The notes under the pieces were generated by a model. That model had not been told where the DNA came from, did not search any database, and saw only the letters and a program-made list of their open reading frames with translations. Below are positions 1-8,742 of a DNA stretch of 47,227 bases, piece after piece. Numbering within the stretch: the stretch's first letter is position 1; each line of letters starts with the position of its first letter. The position numbers were made by a program, and so were the translations under genes. The DNA is from Campylobacter taeniopygiae (lineage in GTDB: Bacteria > Campylobacterota > Campylobacteria > Campylobacterales > Campylobacteraceae), in assembly GCF_005406225.1 (NCBI RefSeq), contig NZ_NXLY01000013.1, positions 1 to 47,227 on the forward strand, read 5' to 3'.

Positions 1-223
1 GGGGGAAAGTAGCTCATTGCGGACTTGTTAATTATTCTACTTCTTATTTTAATCTTCTTAGAGTATTTAATCTTTTAAATATAAAATAGTTTAGTTAATC
101 TTTATTGTTAGTTTGGTTGTCTATATAGGGTTTAGGGTTAGGGTGTTTGTAAAAAATAGTTTTTAAAGATAATTTTAAAAGAATTATCTATTAAGATAAT
201 ATTTTTTAAATTTATAAATCAGT
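1..223. other. AT-rich intergenic region downstream of the first gene
   Basis: No gene is visible here. An 8-bp inverted repeat, AGATAATT (167-174) and AATTATCT (182-189), lies past the 3' end of the leftward gene and could be a weak terminator for it. The window opens with GGGGG at bases 1-5, but the sequence to the left is missing, so I cannot tell whether this is the end of a longer G tract of the phase-variable kind common in Campylobacter. Confidence 0.4.
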
Positions 224-1555
224 TTAAACCCTAGTTTGTCCTATGAGATTATTTAATCTATCCATTATAGATCCAACATAAGAATTAATACTTTCACTAC
301 TTGCTTTCCAGCCATTAGCAATGGCTTGTTTAATCTCAGCGTCCAAAGCCCAATTGCCTAAAGCTTGCTTGGGAGATATACCCTTTTCATACATATAAAG
401 CTCTCCATCTGCTATACCACGTTCTGCCCAATATCTAAAAAAGTCTTTAAAAGCAGTTTTATCTGTCATAATTGCATCAATATTAATTGCAGGACCGTTA
501 AAACTCTCTTTAGCCATAGCTGTATTGTAAGCTTCTACTTTTGGATTAAGAGTAGTATTTGGACTATATAAAACACGTCCTTCTTGAGATTTTATTAAAC
601 TCATAAATAAGTCTTCTCTAGTATAAGTTCCATCTTCATTTTTTGGATAAAATGACATATCAGGTTTAAAATCACATTCATACTTAGCTTGAGAAACATT
701 TTTTATTTCTTCTAAGGATAAACCTAAGGTTTCAGGTTTAATACCTGATATTAAACCTCCAGAATCAGAATAAATGCTATCTGCTTCGTCAAATTGTTCT
801 GAGGTTTTATAAACATTAGAAATTCTAACATCAGAATAATCCGCTATACTTTTAATAGCAATGTCATTATTTCTTATAGGATCAGGATTTTGAAAAATAC
901 CATAACCATTATAAAATCCATTTATAGAGTATCCTTTGGGCATAGTATTAATATCTGCTTCACTAAAACTTGTTTTATCACTTGGAAAGCTTTGACTTAA
1001 AGCATTAGAAAAAAGATTATAGTATTGTTTGATGGTTTCAGCCATATCTATATTGTCATAGTATTTATCCACACCTAGATATTCTTTTATATCAGAGACA
1101 TTATATTCAGCCACTCTCTCTATCTCATCCAAAGTAGATTTATGTATCTTAAAATCTTTTGGTAATCCTGCAGCCTCATTAAAATCTTCTCCCATATAAC
1201 CATCTTTATCTACACTATAACCATAGGCTGTATTATTACTTATATCTGCTTGTTTGAATTTTAAAGTATAAATAGAGTTTTTAAATTCACTAGATATATC
1301 ATAATTAGGAGAGTTTGTTTTAGTATAATAATTCTTATTGATATTATTAATAGAATTTGATTGATTGTCTAATACTTCACTTCTTATTAAAGTTTGTGAA
1401 TTTTTATTTTCTATATCATTTAATTTAGTAGCATTTTGTTTTAAGAAAGCATTGGCAAAATTTATTTTTGAATTTTCTTTACTTTCTTTATTAGCTTTTG
1501 CTTGTGAAAGTATAGAACCATAGTTTGAGTTATCATTAATACTGAAGATACTCAT
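224..1555 (-). CDS. Hypothetical protein, flagellar-coregulated (sigma54 promoter), paralogue of the next gene
   Basis: A 443-residue protein of unknown function, polar and Asn/Ser-rich at the N terminus, with no signal peptide or membrane segment. Residues ~110-150 carry a GYSVDKDGY...DFNEAAGLPKDFKIH block that also occurs in the neighbour at 1704-3182. The two also align at MAETIKQYYNLFS / DIAKTIGNAYKAFS and at TSFSEADINTMPKGYS / SSFSQEELKNLPYGFS. The DKDGYMGEDF stretch resembles the end of an EF-hand loop, but one such half-loop is not enough to call calcium binding. Start: ATG at 1555 with an AAAGGAA ribosome site. A consensus sigma54 promoter lies ~60 bp upstream, so expression with the middle or late flagellar genes is expected. 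Export through the flagellar apparatus is only an inference. Confidence 0.8.
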   Translation of the reverse strand: MSIFSINDNSNYGSILSQAKANKESKENSKINFANAFLKQNATKLNDIENKNSQTLIRSEVLDNQSNSINNINKNYYTKTNSPNYDISSEFKNSIYTLKFKQADISNNTAYGYSVDKDGYMGEDFNEAAGLPKDFKIHKSTLDEIERVAEYNVSDIKEYLGVDKYYDNIDMAETIKQYYNLFSNALSQSFPSDKTSFSEADINTMPKGYSINGFYNGYGIFQNPDPIRNNDIAIKSIADYSDVRISNVYKTSEQFDEADSIYSDSGGLISGIKPETLGLSLEEIKNVSQAKYECDFKPDMSFYPKNEDGTYTREDLFMSLIKSQEGRVLYSPNTTLNPKVEAYNTAMAKESFNGPAINIDAIMTDKTAFKDFFRYWAERGIADGELYMYEKGISPKQALGNWALDAEIKQAIANGWKASSESINSYVGSIMDRLNNLIGQTRV

Positions 1556-1615
1556 ATTTATTCCTTTGATTTTAGAATTGTTCTGCCTTCAAATCTAAAT
1601 ATCTTAATTAAATAT

Positions 1616-1631
1616 AAGCAAAATTTGTTCC
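1616..1631 (-). promoter_or_regulatory. Sigma54 (RpoN) promoter
   Basis: On the minus strand the sequence reads GGAACAAATTTTGCTT. The -24 GG and -12 GC elements are separated by exactly 10 bases, and it fits the Campylobacter RpoN pattern GGAAC-N5-TTGCTT seen at flagellar hook and flaB-type genes (pattern from memory). It lies ~60 bp upstream of the ATG at 1555. Confidence 0.85.
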
Positions 1632-1703
1632 ACTTTGGATTTATGATTTTTTGTTTGAGTAGGGTTTTGAAATGGTTTTTTAGAAGGTTTTAGGGTTATG
1701 TTA

Positions 1704-3182
1704 TCACACTTTAATATTCACACTTCTATGTTTAGTTTTAGCTTTAGAACTTAATTTACTAAGATGATTAGAGTTGGAATTGTTATCATTAGAATTATCA
1801 TTGCTATTAGAATTGTTATTTGTATTGTCATTATCTATTTTTACATTAAAAAGAATTTCTAATTCTTTTGCTAAATCAAATTTATTTTCAAGAAGTTTTT
1901 TTATGAGTTCATTTCTTATATTATCATCTTTATAAGTTTCTTTGTTTTTGCTTTCTGCTTGGATGGGTTTGAAGGGTTTTTGAGTATTGTCATCTTGTGT
2001 TTTTTTATTTTTATTATTTGAAATGCTTTGTCCACTAGCAATATCTATGCTATAATCAATTCCTTTGGCTTTTTCTTCTGCTTCCAAATTTTCTATAAAG
2101 TCATCATATCTTTCTTTAAAATCTAAATATTTAGTTTTAAATTCATTCAAGCTCATATTAGAATTAATCATTTCATTGTATTCTTTAGCAAAATCTCTAG
2201 CTTGTTGTGCTAATTCAGTATTGCCTATGTTTTGACTTCTTTTAATGTAAAGTTGCATTGAAAGACGTTCTTCAAGAGGAATCCATTCATCAGGATTGCT
2301 TGAATCTTTATAAAAAGCACTTTGAATTTTATTTTTATTCATAAAATTTTGAAAATCATTACGTTCTGCTTCGCTAACATTTTTATCAACTAAAATTTTT
2401 CCAAGCAATTTGGTATCGCCCTCTAAAAAATTAGTTGTTGCACCATAAAGTTGGGAATTTAAAAAGCCCATTAAAACTCCGCCCTTATCTATACTTCCAT
2501 CTTCATTAATATAAGCATTTTTGTTTAATCTTGTATCTCCATTATTACTAAAAATATTATCAGTATTAATATCTTCAAAATATGAACCATTCCAAGTATT
2601 GAAACTAGCATATATTGTGTCTTGAGAGAAATCTATTTTTTCATATTCGTCTTTAGTGTAAATTTTAGTTATATTGTAATTTTTATCCATACTAAAACCA
2701 TAAGGAAGGTTTTTTAACTCTTCTTGAGAAAAACTTGAATTTGAAGTTTGAGGTATGAGTTGTGAAAAAGCTTTATAAGCATTTCCTATAGTTTTAGCTA
2801 TATCAACCTTATAATGTGTAGAAAAAATAAAATTATCACTTTCTTGAAAATTCACAAAACTTTCCATATCTTTAGCATAAATCTTATAATCTTTTGGTAT
2901 TCCTGCAGCTTCATTGAAATCACTAGTAAAAAAACCATCTTCATCTACACCATAACCTAGTATTTTATTAACAGCCTTAGATTTATCACTTACTAAATTT
3001 GAATTTATTTGTTTTAATGAGGTATTGTTTGAAATATTATTATTATTTAAATTTGTGTTGTTGTTTATTTCTTTATTGTTATTATTATCTACTGAATTAT
3101 TTGTTTTAGAATTCTTTTTATTAGAATTTAAAGTATTTGTATAGTAATTATAATTTGAGTAAGAATTTATATTATTTATCAT
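1704..3182 (-). CDS. Hypothetical Asn-rich protein, flagellar-coregulated (sigma28 promoter)
   Basis: A protein of about 492 residues with unknown function. It has an Asn-rich low-complexity stretch near the N terminus (about residues 25-60) and another just before the C terminus. Between them is the GYGVDEDGFFTSDFNEAAGIPKD block shared with the gene at 224-1555. Its C-terminal third (MSLNEF...LDFKERYDDF, then KPFKPIQAESKNKETYKD) is shared with the gene at 3327-3950, so it looks like a link between its two neighbours. An upstream ATG at 3209 would give 501 residues. I prefer 3182, because the sigma28 promoter would start transcription near 3214, leaving no leader for 3209. The 3182 start has AAAGGCAG as ribosome site and aligns with the N terminus of the paralogue. 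No signal peptide or membrane segment. Confidence 0.78.
   Translation of the reverse strand: MINNINSYSNYNYYTNTLNSNKKNSKTNNSVDNNNNKEINNNTNLNNNNISNNTSLKQINSNLVSDKSKAVNKILGYGVDEDGFFTSDFNEAAGIPKDYKIYAKDMESFVNFQESDNFIFSTHYKVDIAKTIGNAYKAFSQLIPQTSNSSFSQEELKNLPYGFSMDKNYNITKIYTKDEYEKIDFSQDTIYASFNTWNGSYFEDINTDNIFSNNGDTRLNKNAYINEDGSIDKGGVLMGFLNSQLYGATTNFLEGDTKLLGKILVDKNVSEAERNDFQNFMNKNKIQSAFYKDSSNPDEWIPLEERLSMQLYIKRSQNIGNTELAQQARDFAKEYNEMINSNMSLNEFKTKYLDFKERYDDFIENLEAEEKAKGIDYSIDIASGQSISNNKNKKTQDDNTQKPFKPIQAESKNKETYKDDNIRNELIKKLLENKFDLAKELEILFNVKIDNDNTNNNSNSNDNSNDNNSNSNHLSKLSSKAKTKHRSVNIKV
1924..1980. repeat. Copy 1 of a 57-bp direct repeat inside coding sequence
   Basis: This stretch matches 3439-3495 at 56 of 57 bases by direct reading (the only difference is G at 1950 against A at 3465). 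In the coding frame it encodes the shared KPFKPIQAESKNKETYKDD/E motif. Such high nucleotide identity in otherwise diverged paralogues suggests recent duplication or gene conversion. Confidence 0.85.
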
Positions 3183-3205
3183 TTTACTGCCTTTTAGTAT
3201 ATTGA

Positions 3206-3236
3206 TCATTTCTACCTTATATATCGGTAGAAATGA
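3206..3236. repeat. 11-bp perfect inverted repeat over the promoter -10 region
   Basis: TCATTTCTACC (3206-3216) and GGTAGAAATGA (3226-3236) are perfectly complementary around a 9-base spacer that contains most of the sigma28 -10 element. It could be an operator, since most of it lies at or upstream of the predicted start of transcription. It has no U tract, so it is not a terminator. Confidence 0.6.
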
Positions 3237-3247
3237 TGAGAAGTTTA
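3221..3247 (-). promoter_or_regulatory. Sigma28 (FliA) promoter
   Basis: The minus strand reads TAAACTTC-N11-ACCGATAT, a close match to the FliA consensus TAAAGTTT-N11-GCCGATAA with identical spacing. It sits just upstream of the Asn-rich protein gene. FliA drives late flagellar and flagella-coexpressed virulence genes in Campylobacter. Confidence 0.75.
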
Positions 3248-3326
3248 TGATAATAATATTTTTATAGAAATAATGATGTACGTTTATAAATTTGTTTTTA
3301 ATCGTTTTAAGTTTTAAAATTATTTT

Positions 3327-3950
3327 TTAAACTCTTTTATCTATACCTTTTTCATTAAGTTTTTCCATAAGTTCTAAAATATCTATTCCATTTTCTTTTT
3401 GAACTTTTAAAAATTGTTCCCAAAAACTATTTTTTATTTCATCTTTATAAGTTTCTTTGTTTTTACTTTCTGCTTGGATGGGTTTGAAGGGTTTTATTTC
3501 TTGTTCTTGTGTAGTTTGCATTTCTTGCTGAATATCTTTTCTGCTTTGCTCGGCAATTTCACCAAATCTAGCTTCGTGTTTGGTTTGAAGATCTAACCAT
3601 TTTTGTTTAAATTCTTCTACACTCATACTTGTGTGATAAATTTTTACATATTCTTTTTGTAAGTCTTCATCCATCCAATGCACCGAAGCTTTATTTTTTG
3701 CTTTAAAATCTTCAATTTCTTTAAAATCTTCTCGGCTTAATTCACCCTTTAAAATCTGATCTTGTATAGAGCCTTTAGCAATAGGAATTTCTTTTGTAAG
3801 TTCATCATAATAATCTTTGTAAGATTTTAGTAATTCATCTAAATTTGCAACATTTGACTTTTTTTTATCATTTGGAGTTTGAGCGGTATTTTTATCACTC
3901 AAACTCCAGTCATTCGTTATACTTATTCCAAAAATACCCAAACTATTCAT
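3327..3950 (-). CDS. Hypothetical protein sharing the C-terminal module of its neighbour
   Basis: A 207-residue hydrophilic, mostly helical protein of unknown function. Residues ~110-175 (SMSVEEFKQKWLDLQ, then KPFKPIQAESKNKETYKDE) match the C-terminal part of the gene at 1704-3182, while the N-terminal half is unrelated to it. It lacks the DFNEAAG block. No signal peptide or membrane segment. The ATG at 3950 has a strong AGGAGG ribosome site 7 bases upstream. A sigma28-like promoter lies about 90 bp upstream, so it is probably part of the same flagellar-coregulated set. It lies between murD and the Asn-rich gene, all on the minus strand. Confidence 0.8.
   Translation of the reverse strand: MNSLGIFGISITNDWSLSDKNTAQTPNDKKKSNVANLDELLKSYKDYYDELTKEIPIAKGSIQDQILKGELSREDFKEIEDFKAKNKASVHWMDEDLQKEYVKIYHTSMSVEEFKQKWLDLQTKHEARFGEIAEQSRKDIQQEMQTTQEQEIKPFKPIQAESKNKETYKDEIKNSFWEQFLKVQKENGIDILELMEKLNEKGIDKRV
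3439..3495. repeat. Copy 2 of the 57-bp direct repeat
   Basis: Partner of 1924-1980, 56 of 57 bases identical, in the same orientation and reading frame in the neighbouring gene, about 1.5 kb away. Recombination between the copies would fuse the two genes and delete the intervening segment. Confidence 0.85.
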
Positions 3951-4038
3951 ATTTTACCTCCTAGGATACCAACCGCCAAGAGCACTTTTATATTTATTTG
4001 CCATTTTCTTGATCGCCATAATTATTATTTAGCATTTA

Positions 4039-4065
4039 ATATCGACAAAATACAAATTTTTATTA
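4039..4065 (-). promoter_or_regulatory. Possible sigma28 promoter
   Basis: The minus strand reads TAATAAAA-N11-GTCGATAT. The -10 half (CGATAT) is good and the spacing is right, but the -35 half is weaker than at 3221-3247. It is placed to drive the 207-residue protein with a leader of about 80 bases. Some AT-rich intergenic sequence would match this well by chance. Confidence 0.4.
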
Positions 4066-4085
4066 ATATCAATAAAATATAAAAA

Positions 4086-5294
4086 TTAAATTTTACTAAT
4101 ACATTCTTTAAAGGTTTTTCCGCGTTCTATATAAGAACTAAATTGATCTAAACTAGCACAAGCTGGGCTTAAAAGAGCGACTTCATTTTTTTGAAGAACT
4201 TTTGAAATTTCTTCTACAGCTTTGCTTAATATTTCGCATTTGATTATTTTTATATTAGCATTTTTAGCATAATCAAGCATTTTTTGCGTGCTTATGCCTA
4301 TAGCATAAAGCGTAATGTCAAATTTTTTCATAAATTCAAATAAAGTACTTAAATCAACCCCTTTATCATCTCCGCCGATGATTAAATGGATTTTTTTATC
4401 TTTGTACCGATTTAGCGCCGCCATAACAGCACTTTCATTGGTTGCTTTCGTATCATTTACCCAAAGTCTTCCTTGGGTATCAAATAATTCTTCAAGTTTA
4501 TTTTCTTCAAGGATAAATTGATTTAAAAGATCATAACTTAAGGTATCTAGTAAAATTTTTTCTATAGCTAAAGACATAACAGCATCAAGCAAAAAAGGAC
4601 TTTTAAAAGAAATTTTACCTATATCAATACCAAATTTACTTGCTAAATCTTTTTCATCTTCATAAGAAACAATATAGGCTTTAGTAGGGGTGTTCTCATA
4701 AATTTTTGGCAAAATTGCTATATCGCATTCATTCATTCTCTCTAAAACGCTGAGTTTATCTTTGACATAGTTTTCAAAATTTCCATGCCACGAAAGATGA
4801 TCTGCGCTTATAGGCAAAAGAACGTAAATTTCAGGTTTGGCAATATGGGTATAATGAAGAGTAAAAGACGAAGTTTCAAGCACCCAAAGTTTAGCATGAG
4901 TATCAAGTTTGGCTAAAGGAGTTCCAATATTTCCTCCCATTATTGCGCCTACGTGTGATAATAAATGCGTTGTCATTTGCGTGGTTGTCGTTTTTCCATT
5001 TGTGCCACTAATCCAAACAGATCTTGGCATAGCATCATAAAAAAAGTCATATTCGCTTTGTAGATTTTTTGCTTTTTTTATTAATGCATGGTTTGGTGGA
5101 AAACCTGGGCTTGGAATTTCAAGATCGCTTGAATTTTGATCAAATTCTTTAGGGTTTAAAAGATAATTACCTAATTCATCTTGAGTTGTATTTTTAAAAT
5201 TATCATCATAAATATTAAAAACGCCAAATTTATCAGCAAGATTTTTTGCTATAGCCTGTGTTGTTTTTCCATATCCAAAAAGAGAAATTTTCAT
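4086..5294 (-). CDS. murD: UDP-N-acetylmuramoylalanine--D-glutamate ligase
   Basis: Cytoplasmic Mur ligase that adds D-glutamate to UDP-MurNAc-L-Ala with ATP during peptidoglycan precursor synthesis. About 402 residues. It has an N-terminal Rossmann-like domain ([11 protein letters not shown]), the ATP loop GTNGKTTTT at residues 97-105, the central-domain block [13 protein letters not shown], and the C-terminal motifs [10 protein letters not shown] and LIIGGDDKG. The start is taken at ATG 5294, not at an upstream in-frame ATG (5351), because [12 protein letters not shown] is the normal family N terminus and its A overlaps the mraY stop (TGATG). This places murD directly downstream of mraY in one operon. 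Confidence 0.95.
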   Translation of the reverse strand: MKISLFGYGKTTQAIAKNLADKFGVFNIYDDNFKNTTQDELGNYLLNPKEFDQNSSDLEIPSPGFPPNHALIKKAKNLQSEYDFFYDAMPRSVWISGTNGKTTTTQMTTHLLSHVGAIMGGNIGTPLAKLDTHAKLWVLETSSFTLHYTHIAKPEIYVLLPISADHLSWHGNFENYVKDKLSVLERMNECDIAILPKIYENTPTKAYIVSYEDEKDLASKFGIDIGKISFKSPFLLDAVMSLAIEKILLDTLSYDLLNQFILEENKLEELFDTQGRLWVNDTKATNESAVMAALNRYKDKKIHLIIGGDDKGVDLSTLFEFMKKFDITLYAIGISTQKMLDYAKNANIKIIKCEILSKAVEEISKVLQKNEVALLSPACASLDQFSSYIERGKTFKECISKI

Positions 5295-6355
5295 CAGCGT
5301 AACTTTATGGATGCAAGTGCGAGTAAATTTGTAAGAAAAGCGATCATCCAAAAGCGCACTATGATTTTATTCTCTACCCATCCTACTTTTTCAAAATGAT
5401 GATGAATAGGTGCCATTTTAAAAACTCTTTTGTTAAAAATTTTAAAGCTTCCCACTTGCAAAATAACTGAAATGGTTTCAAGAACAAAAACAAAACCTAT
5501 AAGCAAGAGTAAAACTTCATTTTTGCTGATGATAGCTAAAAAGCCTATAAATCCTCCGATAGCCAAACTTCCACTATCTCCCATAAAAACTTGAGCTGGA
5601 TAGCAGTTATACCATAAAAATCCCATTAAAGCTCCAATCAGCGCAGCACAGATAATGCTAACTTCGCCCAAACCTTGAATTTTTGGTAAAAGTAAGTATT
5701 CGCTATAGTTAAAATTTCCACTCAAATATAAAAGAATACCTAAAGTTGATAAGGAAAAAATACTAGGTACGGTTGCTAATCCATCAAGTCCATCGGTTAA
5801 ATTTACAGCATTTGAACTTGAAATTAGAACTAAAACCCAAAAGAAAAGTGCAAAAATTTCCATGTTAAAAAGAGGATATTTGTAAAATGGAATATAAAAT
5901 TCAGTGTTAAATTGAGAACTAAAATATAAAGGTAGGACGCAAATTAAACCCGCACCAATTTGGGCTAAAAGTTTCATTTTTGGACTGAGTCCTGAGTGAT
6001 TATCTTTTTTTAAAACTTTGCCAAGATCATCAACAAGGCCAATAAGGCAAAAAAGAGTAAGACAAAGTAAGGAGCTTATAGCAAAAACATTTTCATATCT
6101 TATGCACAATAAACTTGCCAAAAGAGCGCAAAATATAAATACAAGACCACCCATAGTTGGAGTATGTGATTTTACCTTGTGGTTTTCAGGAGCATATTCA
6201 TAAATAGGTTGATTAGCATTTTTAGTTTTTGCCCAAGCTATAAATTTAGGCATTAAAAACAAAGATAAACATAAAGCGATAAAAAACGCAAAACCAGCAC
6301 GCACACTAATATAAGTAAAAAAAGCATAATTGCTTAAATCAGAAAGATAATACAA
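5294..6355 (-). CDS. mraY: Phospho-N-acetylmuramoyl-pentapeptide-transferase
   Basis: Polytopic inner-membrane enzyme that transfers phospho-MurNAc-pentapeptide to undecaprenyl phosphate, forming lipid I. 353 residues with about ten hydrophobic segments. Family signatures: DDLGK (~residue 108), the catalytic [13 protein letters not shown] block (~184-196), the [12 protein letters not shown] loop and the C-terminal MAPIHHHFE histidine cluster. First gene of the mraY-murD pair, overlapping murD by one base, and divergent from gpmI across 78 bp, where both promoters must lie. Confidence 0.96.
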   Translation of the reverse strand: MYYLSDLSNYAFFTYISVRAGFAFFIALCLSLFLMPKFIAWAKTKNANQPIYEYAPENHKVKSHTPTMGGLVFIFCALLASLLCIRYENVFAISSLLCLTLFCLIGLVDDLGKVLKKDNHSGLSPKMKLLAQIGAGLICVLPLYFSSQFNTEFYIPFYKYPLFNMEIFALFFWVLVLISSSNAVNLTDGLDGLATVPSIFSLSTLGILLYLSGNFNYSEYLLLPKIQGLGEVSIICAALIGALMGFLWYNCYPAQVFMGDSGSLAIGGFIGFLAIISKNEVLLLLIGFVFVLETISVILQVGSFKIFNKRVFKMAPIHHHFEKVGWVENKIIVRFWMIAFLTNLLALASIKLR

Positions 6356-6433
6356 ATTGAACCTTCTTTTTGGTTTTTAAAAGCTTAATTTTATTAAAAT
6401 GTAACCAAAAAAATTCTTATAAAGTTTAGAATA

Positions 6434-7912
6434 ATGAAACAAAAATGTATTTTAGTGATTACAGATGGAATAGGTTTTAATCAAGATAAAAAATTCAATG
6501 CTTTTGAAGCAGCAAAAAAACCTACCTATGAAAAGCTTTTTAAAGAAGTGCCTTATTCTTTATTAAAAACCAGTGGTTTGGCAGTGGGTTTGCCTGAAGG
6601 TCAAATGGGCAATAGTGAAGTAGGTCATATGTGTATAGGCAGCGGACGGATTATTTATCAGAATTTGGTGCGGATCAATCAAGCTATTCAAAATGATCAG
6701 CTTAAAAACAATTCTAATTTAAAAAGTTTATTGGCAAAATGCAAAAAAATTCACATTATAGGGCTTTATAGTGATGGTGGAGTGCATTCTATGGATACGC
6801 ATTTTAACGCTTTACTTGAAATTTGTGCTAAAAATGGCAATGAAGTTTTTGCGCATGCTATCACCGATGGACGAGATGTAGATCCAAAAAGTGCTTTAAA
6901 TTTCATTAAAAATTTGCAAGAACATTGCGATCAATTAGGAATCTGTTTTGCAACTTTATGCGGGCGTTTTTATGCGATGGATAGAGATAAGCGTTGGGAT
7001 AGAATTCAAGAATATTATCAATGTTTAATGGGTGAAAGTCAAAGTAGCAATGATTTTACAAAATATATACAACAATCTTATCAAGATCAAATCACAGATG
7101 AATTCATAAAAGCGGTCAAACATAAGGACTATAAAGGGATGGATGAGAATGATGGGTTGATTTTCATTAATTTTAGAAACGATAGAATGAAACAACTTGT
7201 TGAGGCATTAAATTTTCAAGATTTTAAAGAATTTAAACGAGATAAAATTTTTCAAAATTTATTAACCATGAGTGTTTATGATGATCGTTTTGATATCCCT
7301 GTAATATTTCAAAAAGAAAAAATTCAAAATACTTTGCCAGAAATAATTTCTAAAGCAGGATTAACTCAACTTCATACGGCTGAAACTGAAAAATACGCCC
7401 ATGTGACCTTTTTCTTTAATGGAGGCAAAGAAGAGTTATTAGAAAATGAAACAAGAATTTTAATTCCAAGTCCTAAGGTTAAAACTTATGATGAAAAACC
7501 TCAAATGAGTGCTTTTGAAGTATGTGATATCGTAAAAAAGGGGATCAATAAGGGCGAAGATTTCATCGTTGTTAATTTTGCAAACGGTGATATGGTAGGA
7601 CATACTGGAAATTTTGATGCGGCTATTAAAGCTGTAGAGACGGTGGATACTTGCTTGGGTGAAGTGATTGAATGTGCTAGAAAAAATAATTATGCTTTTA
7701 TTATTACAAGCGATCATGGAAATTGCGAAGCTATGCAGGATGAAAAAGGTAATTTACTCACCAACCATACAACCTTTGATGTTTTTGTATTTATAGAGGC
7801 AAATGGAGTGCAAAAAATTAAAAACAATATGGGGCTTAGCAATATAGCTGCAAGTGTTTTAAAAATTTTAGATTTAGAAATTCCAAAAGAAATGAATAAA
7901 GCTTTGTTTTAA
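6434..7912 (+). CDS. gpmI: 2,3-bisphosphoglycerate-independent phosphoglycerate mutase
   Basis: Interconverts 3- and 2-phosphoglycerate in glycolysis and gluconeogenesis through a phosphoserine intermediate, using two divalent metal ions. 492 residues, a little shorter than the usual ~510. Visible features: LVITDGIG (metal-binding D11), the catalytic serine at 61 in MGNSEVGH, ITDGRDVDP, FCGRFYAMDRD-like motif LCGRFYAMDRD, FINFRNDRMKQL, and the C-terminal NFANGDMVGHTG and ITSDHGNCE metal ligands. The ribosome site is weak. Campylobacter lacks phosphofructokinase, so the enzyme probably works mainly toward gluconeogenesis (established for the genus). Confidence 0.96.
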   Translation: MKQKCILVITDGIGFNQDKKFNAFEAAKKPTYEKLFKEVPYSLLKTSGLAVGLPEGQMGNSEVGHMCIGSGRIIYQNLVRINQAIQNDQLKNNSNLKSLLAKCKKIHIIGLYSDGGVHSMDTHFNALLEICAKNGNEVFAHAITDGRDVDPKSALNFIKNLQEHCDQLGICFATLCGRFYAMDRDKRWDRIQEYYQCLMGESQSSNDFTKYIQQSYQDQITDEFIKAVKHKDYKGMDENDGLIFINFRNDRMKQLVEALNFQDFKEFKRDKIFQNLLTMSVYDDRFDIPVIFQKEKIQNTLPEIISKAGLTQLHTAETEKYAHVTFFFNGGKEELLENETRILIPSPKVKTYDEKPQMSAFEVCDIVKKGINKGEDFIVVNFANGDMVGHTGNFDAAIKAVETVDTCLGEVIECARKNNYAFIITSDHGNCEAMQDEKGNLLTNHTTFDVFVFIEANGVQKIKNNMGLSNIAASVLKILDLEIPKEMNKALF

Positions 7913-7929
7913 TTGATTTGCTTTTTTCT

Positions 7930-7963
7930 TTTTAAATTTGTTAAAATTCTGACAAATTTAAAA
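7930..7963. repeat. 12-bp perfect inverted repeat between gpmI and fabG
   Basis: TTTTAAATTTGT (7930-7941) pairs perfectly with ACAAATTTAAAA (7952-7963) around a 10-base loop, followed by GATTAATTTTT. It is almost all A/T, so it would be a weak terminator. It may stop gpmI transcripts or be an AT-rich operator for fabG. Confidence 0.4.
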
Positions 7964-7986
7964 GATTAATTTTTAATAAGGATAAA

Positions 7987-8733
7987 ATGATGAAATTTAG
8001 CGGAAAAAACGTTTTAATAACAGGTGCAAGTAAAGGTATAGGTGCTTCTATTGCAAAAACTTTAGCTGATTTTGGACTTAAAGTTTGGATTAATTATCGT
8101 TCAAAACCAGAATTAGCGGATGCTTTAAAGGATGAAATCATTGCAAAAGGTGGCAATGCAGCGGTGATTAAATTTGATGCAAGCAAAGAAGATGAATTTG
8201 AAAATGGTGTGAAAACTATCGTTGAAAGCGATGGAGAGCTTAGTTATCTTGTAAATAACGCGGGTGTTACCAATGATAAATTGGCTTTAAGAATGAAGTT
8301 AGATGAATTTAGTTCTGTTGTGGATGTGAATTTAAATTCAGCATTTTTAGGATGTAGAGAAGCTTTAAAAACAATGAGTAAAAAGCGTTTTGGTGCTGTG
8401 GTTAATATCGCTTCTATTGTTGGGGAAATGGGAAATGCAGGACAAGTAAATTACTCAGCAAGTAAAGGCGGAATGATAGCCATGACAAAATCTTTTGCTA
8501 AAGAGGGAGCAAGTAGAAATTTACGTTTTAATTGCGTAACTCCAGGTTTTATAAAAAGCGATATGACTGAAGTTTTAAGCGAAGAAATTAAAAAAATGTA
8601 CCAAGATGGCATTCCATTTAAACGTTTTGCTGAACCTGAAGAGGTGGCTTATTGCGTCGCATTTTTATTAAGTGATTATTCTTCTTATATTACAGGAGAT
8701 GTGCTTAAGGTTAATGGCGGTTTGTATATGTAA
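7987..8733 (+). CDS. fabG: 3-oxoacyl-[acyl-carrier-protein] reductase
   Basis: NADPH-dependent short-chain dehydrogenase that reduces 3-ketoacyl-ACP in each fatty acid elongation cycle. 248 residues. It has the cofactor loop TGASKGIG (12-19), the NNAG motif at 90-93 and the catalytic triad S143, Y156 and K160 in IAS and YSASK, and ends VNGGLYM as is usual. Two ATGs follow AAGGA in tandem (7987 and 7990). Ribosome-site spacing slightly favours the second, so the true protein may be 247 residues. It is followed after 9 bases by the flavin-barrel gene, probably in one operon, and acpP-fabF-accA lie 1.2 kb downstream. Confidence 0.95.
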   Translation: MMKFSGKNVLITGASKGIGASIAKTLADFGLKVWINYRSKPELADALKDEIIAKGGNAAVIKFDASKEDEFENGVKTIVESDGELSYLVNNAGVTNDKLALRMKLDEFSSVVDVNLNSAFLGCREALKTMSKKRFGAVVNIASIVGEMGNAGQVNYSASKGGMIAMTKSFAKEGASRNLRFNCVTPGFIKSDMTEVLSEEIKKMYQDGIPFKRFAEPEEVAYCVAFLLSDYSSYITGDVLKVNGGLYM

Positions 8734-8742
8734 GGAGTTGTG

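Noticed and set aside
121-150. GGGTTTAGGGTTAGGG looks like a telomeric repeat
   Set aside because: Only two to three imperfect units in a bacterial intergenic region. The genus has a circular chromosome, so chance is the best explanation.
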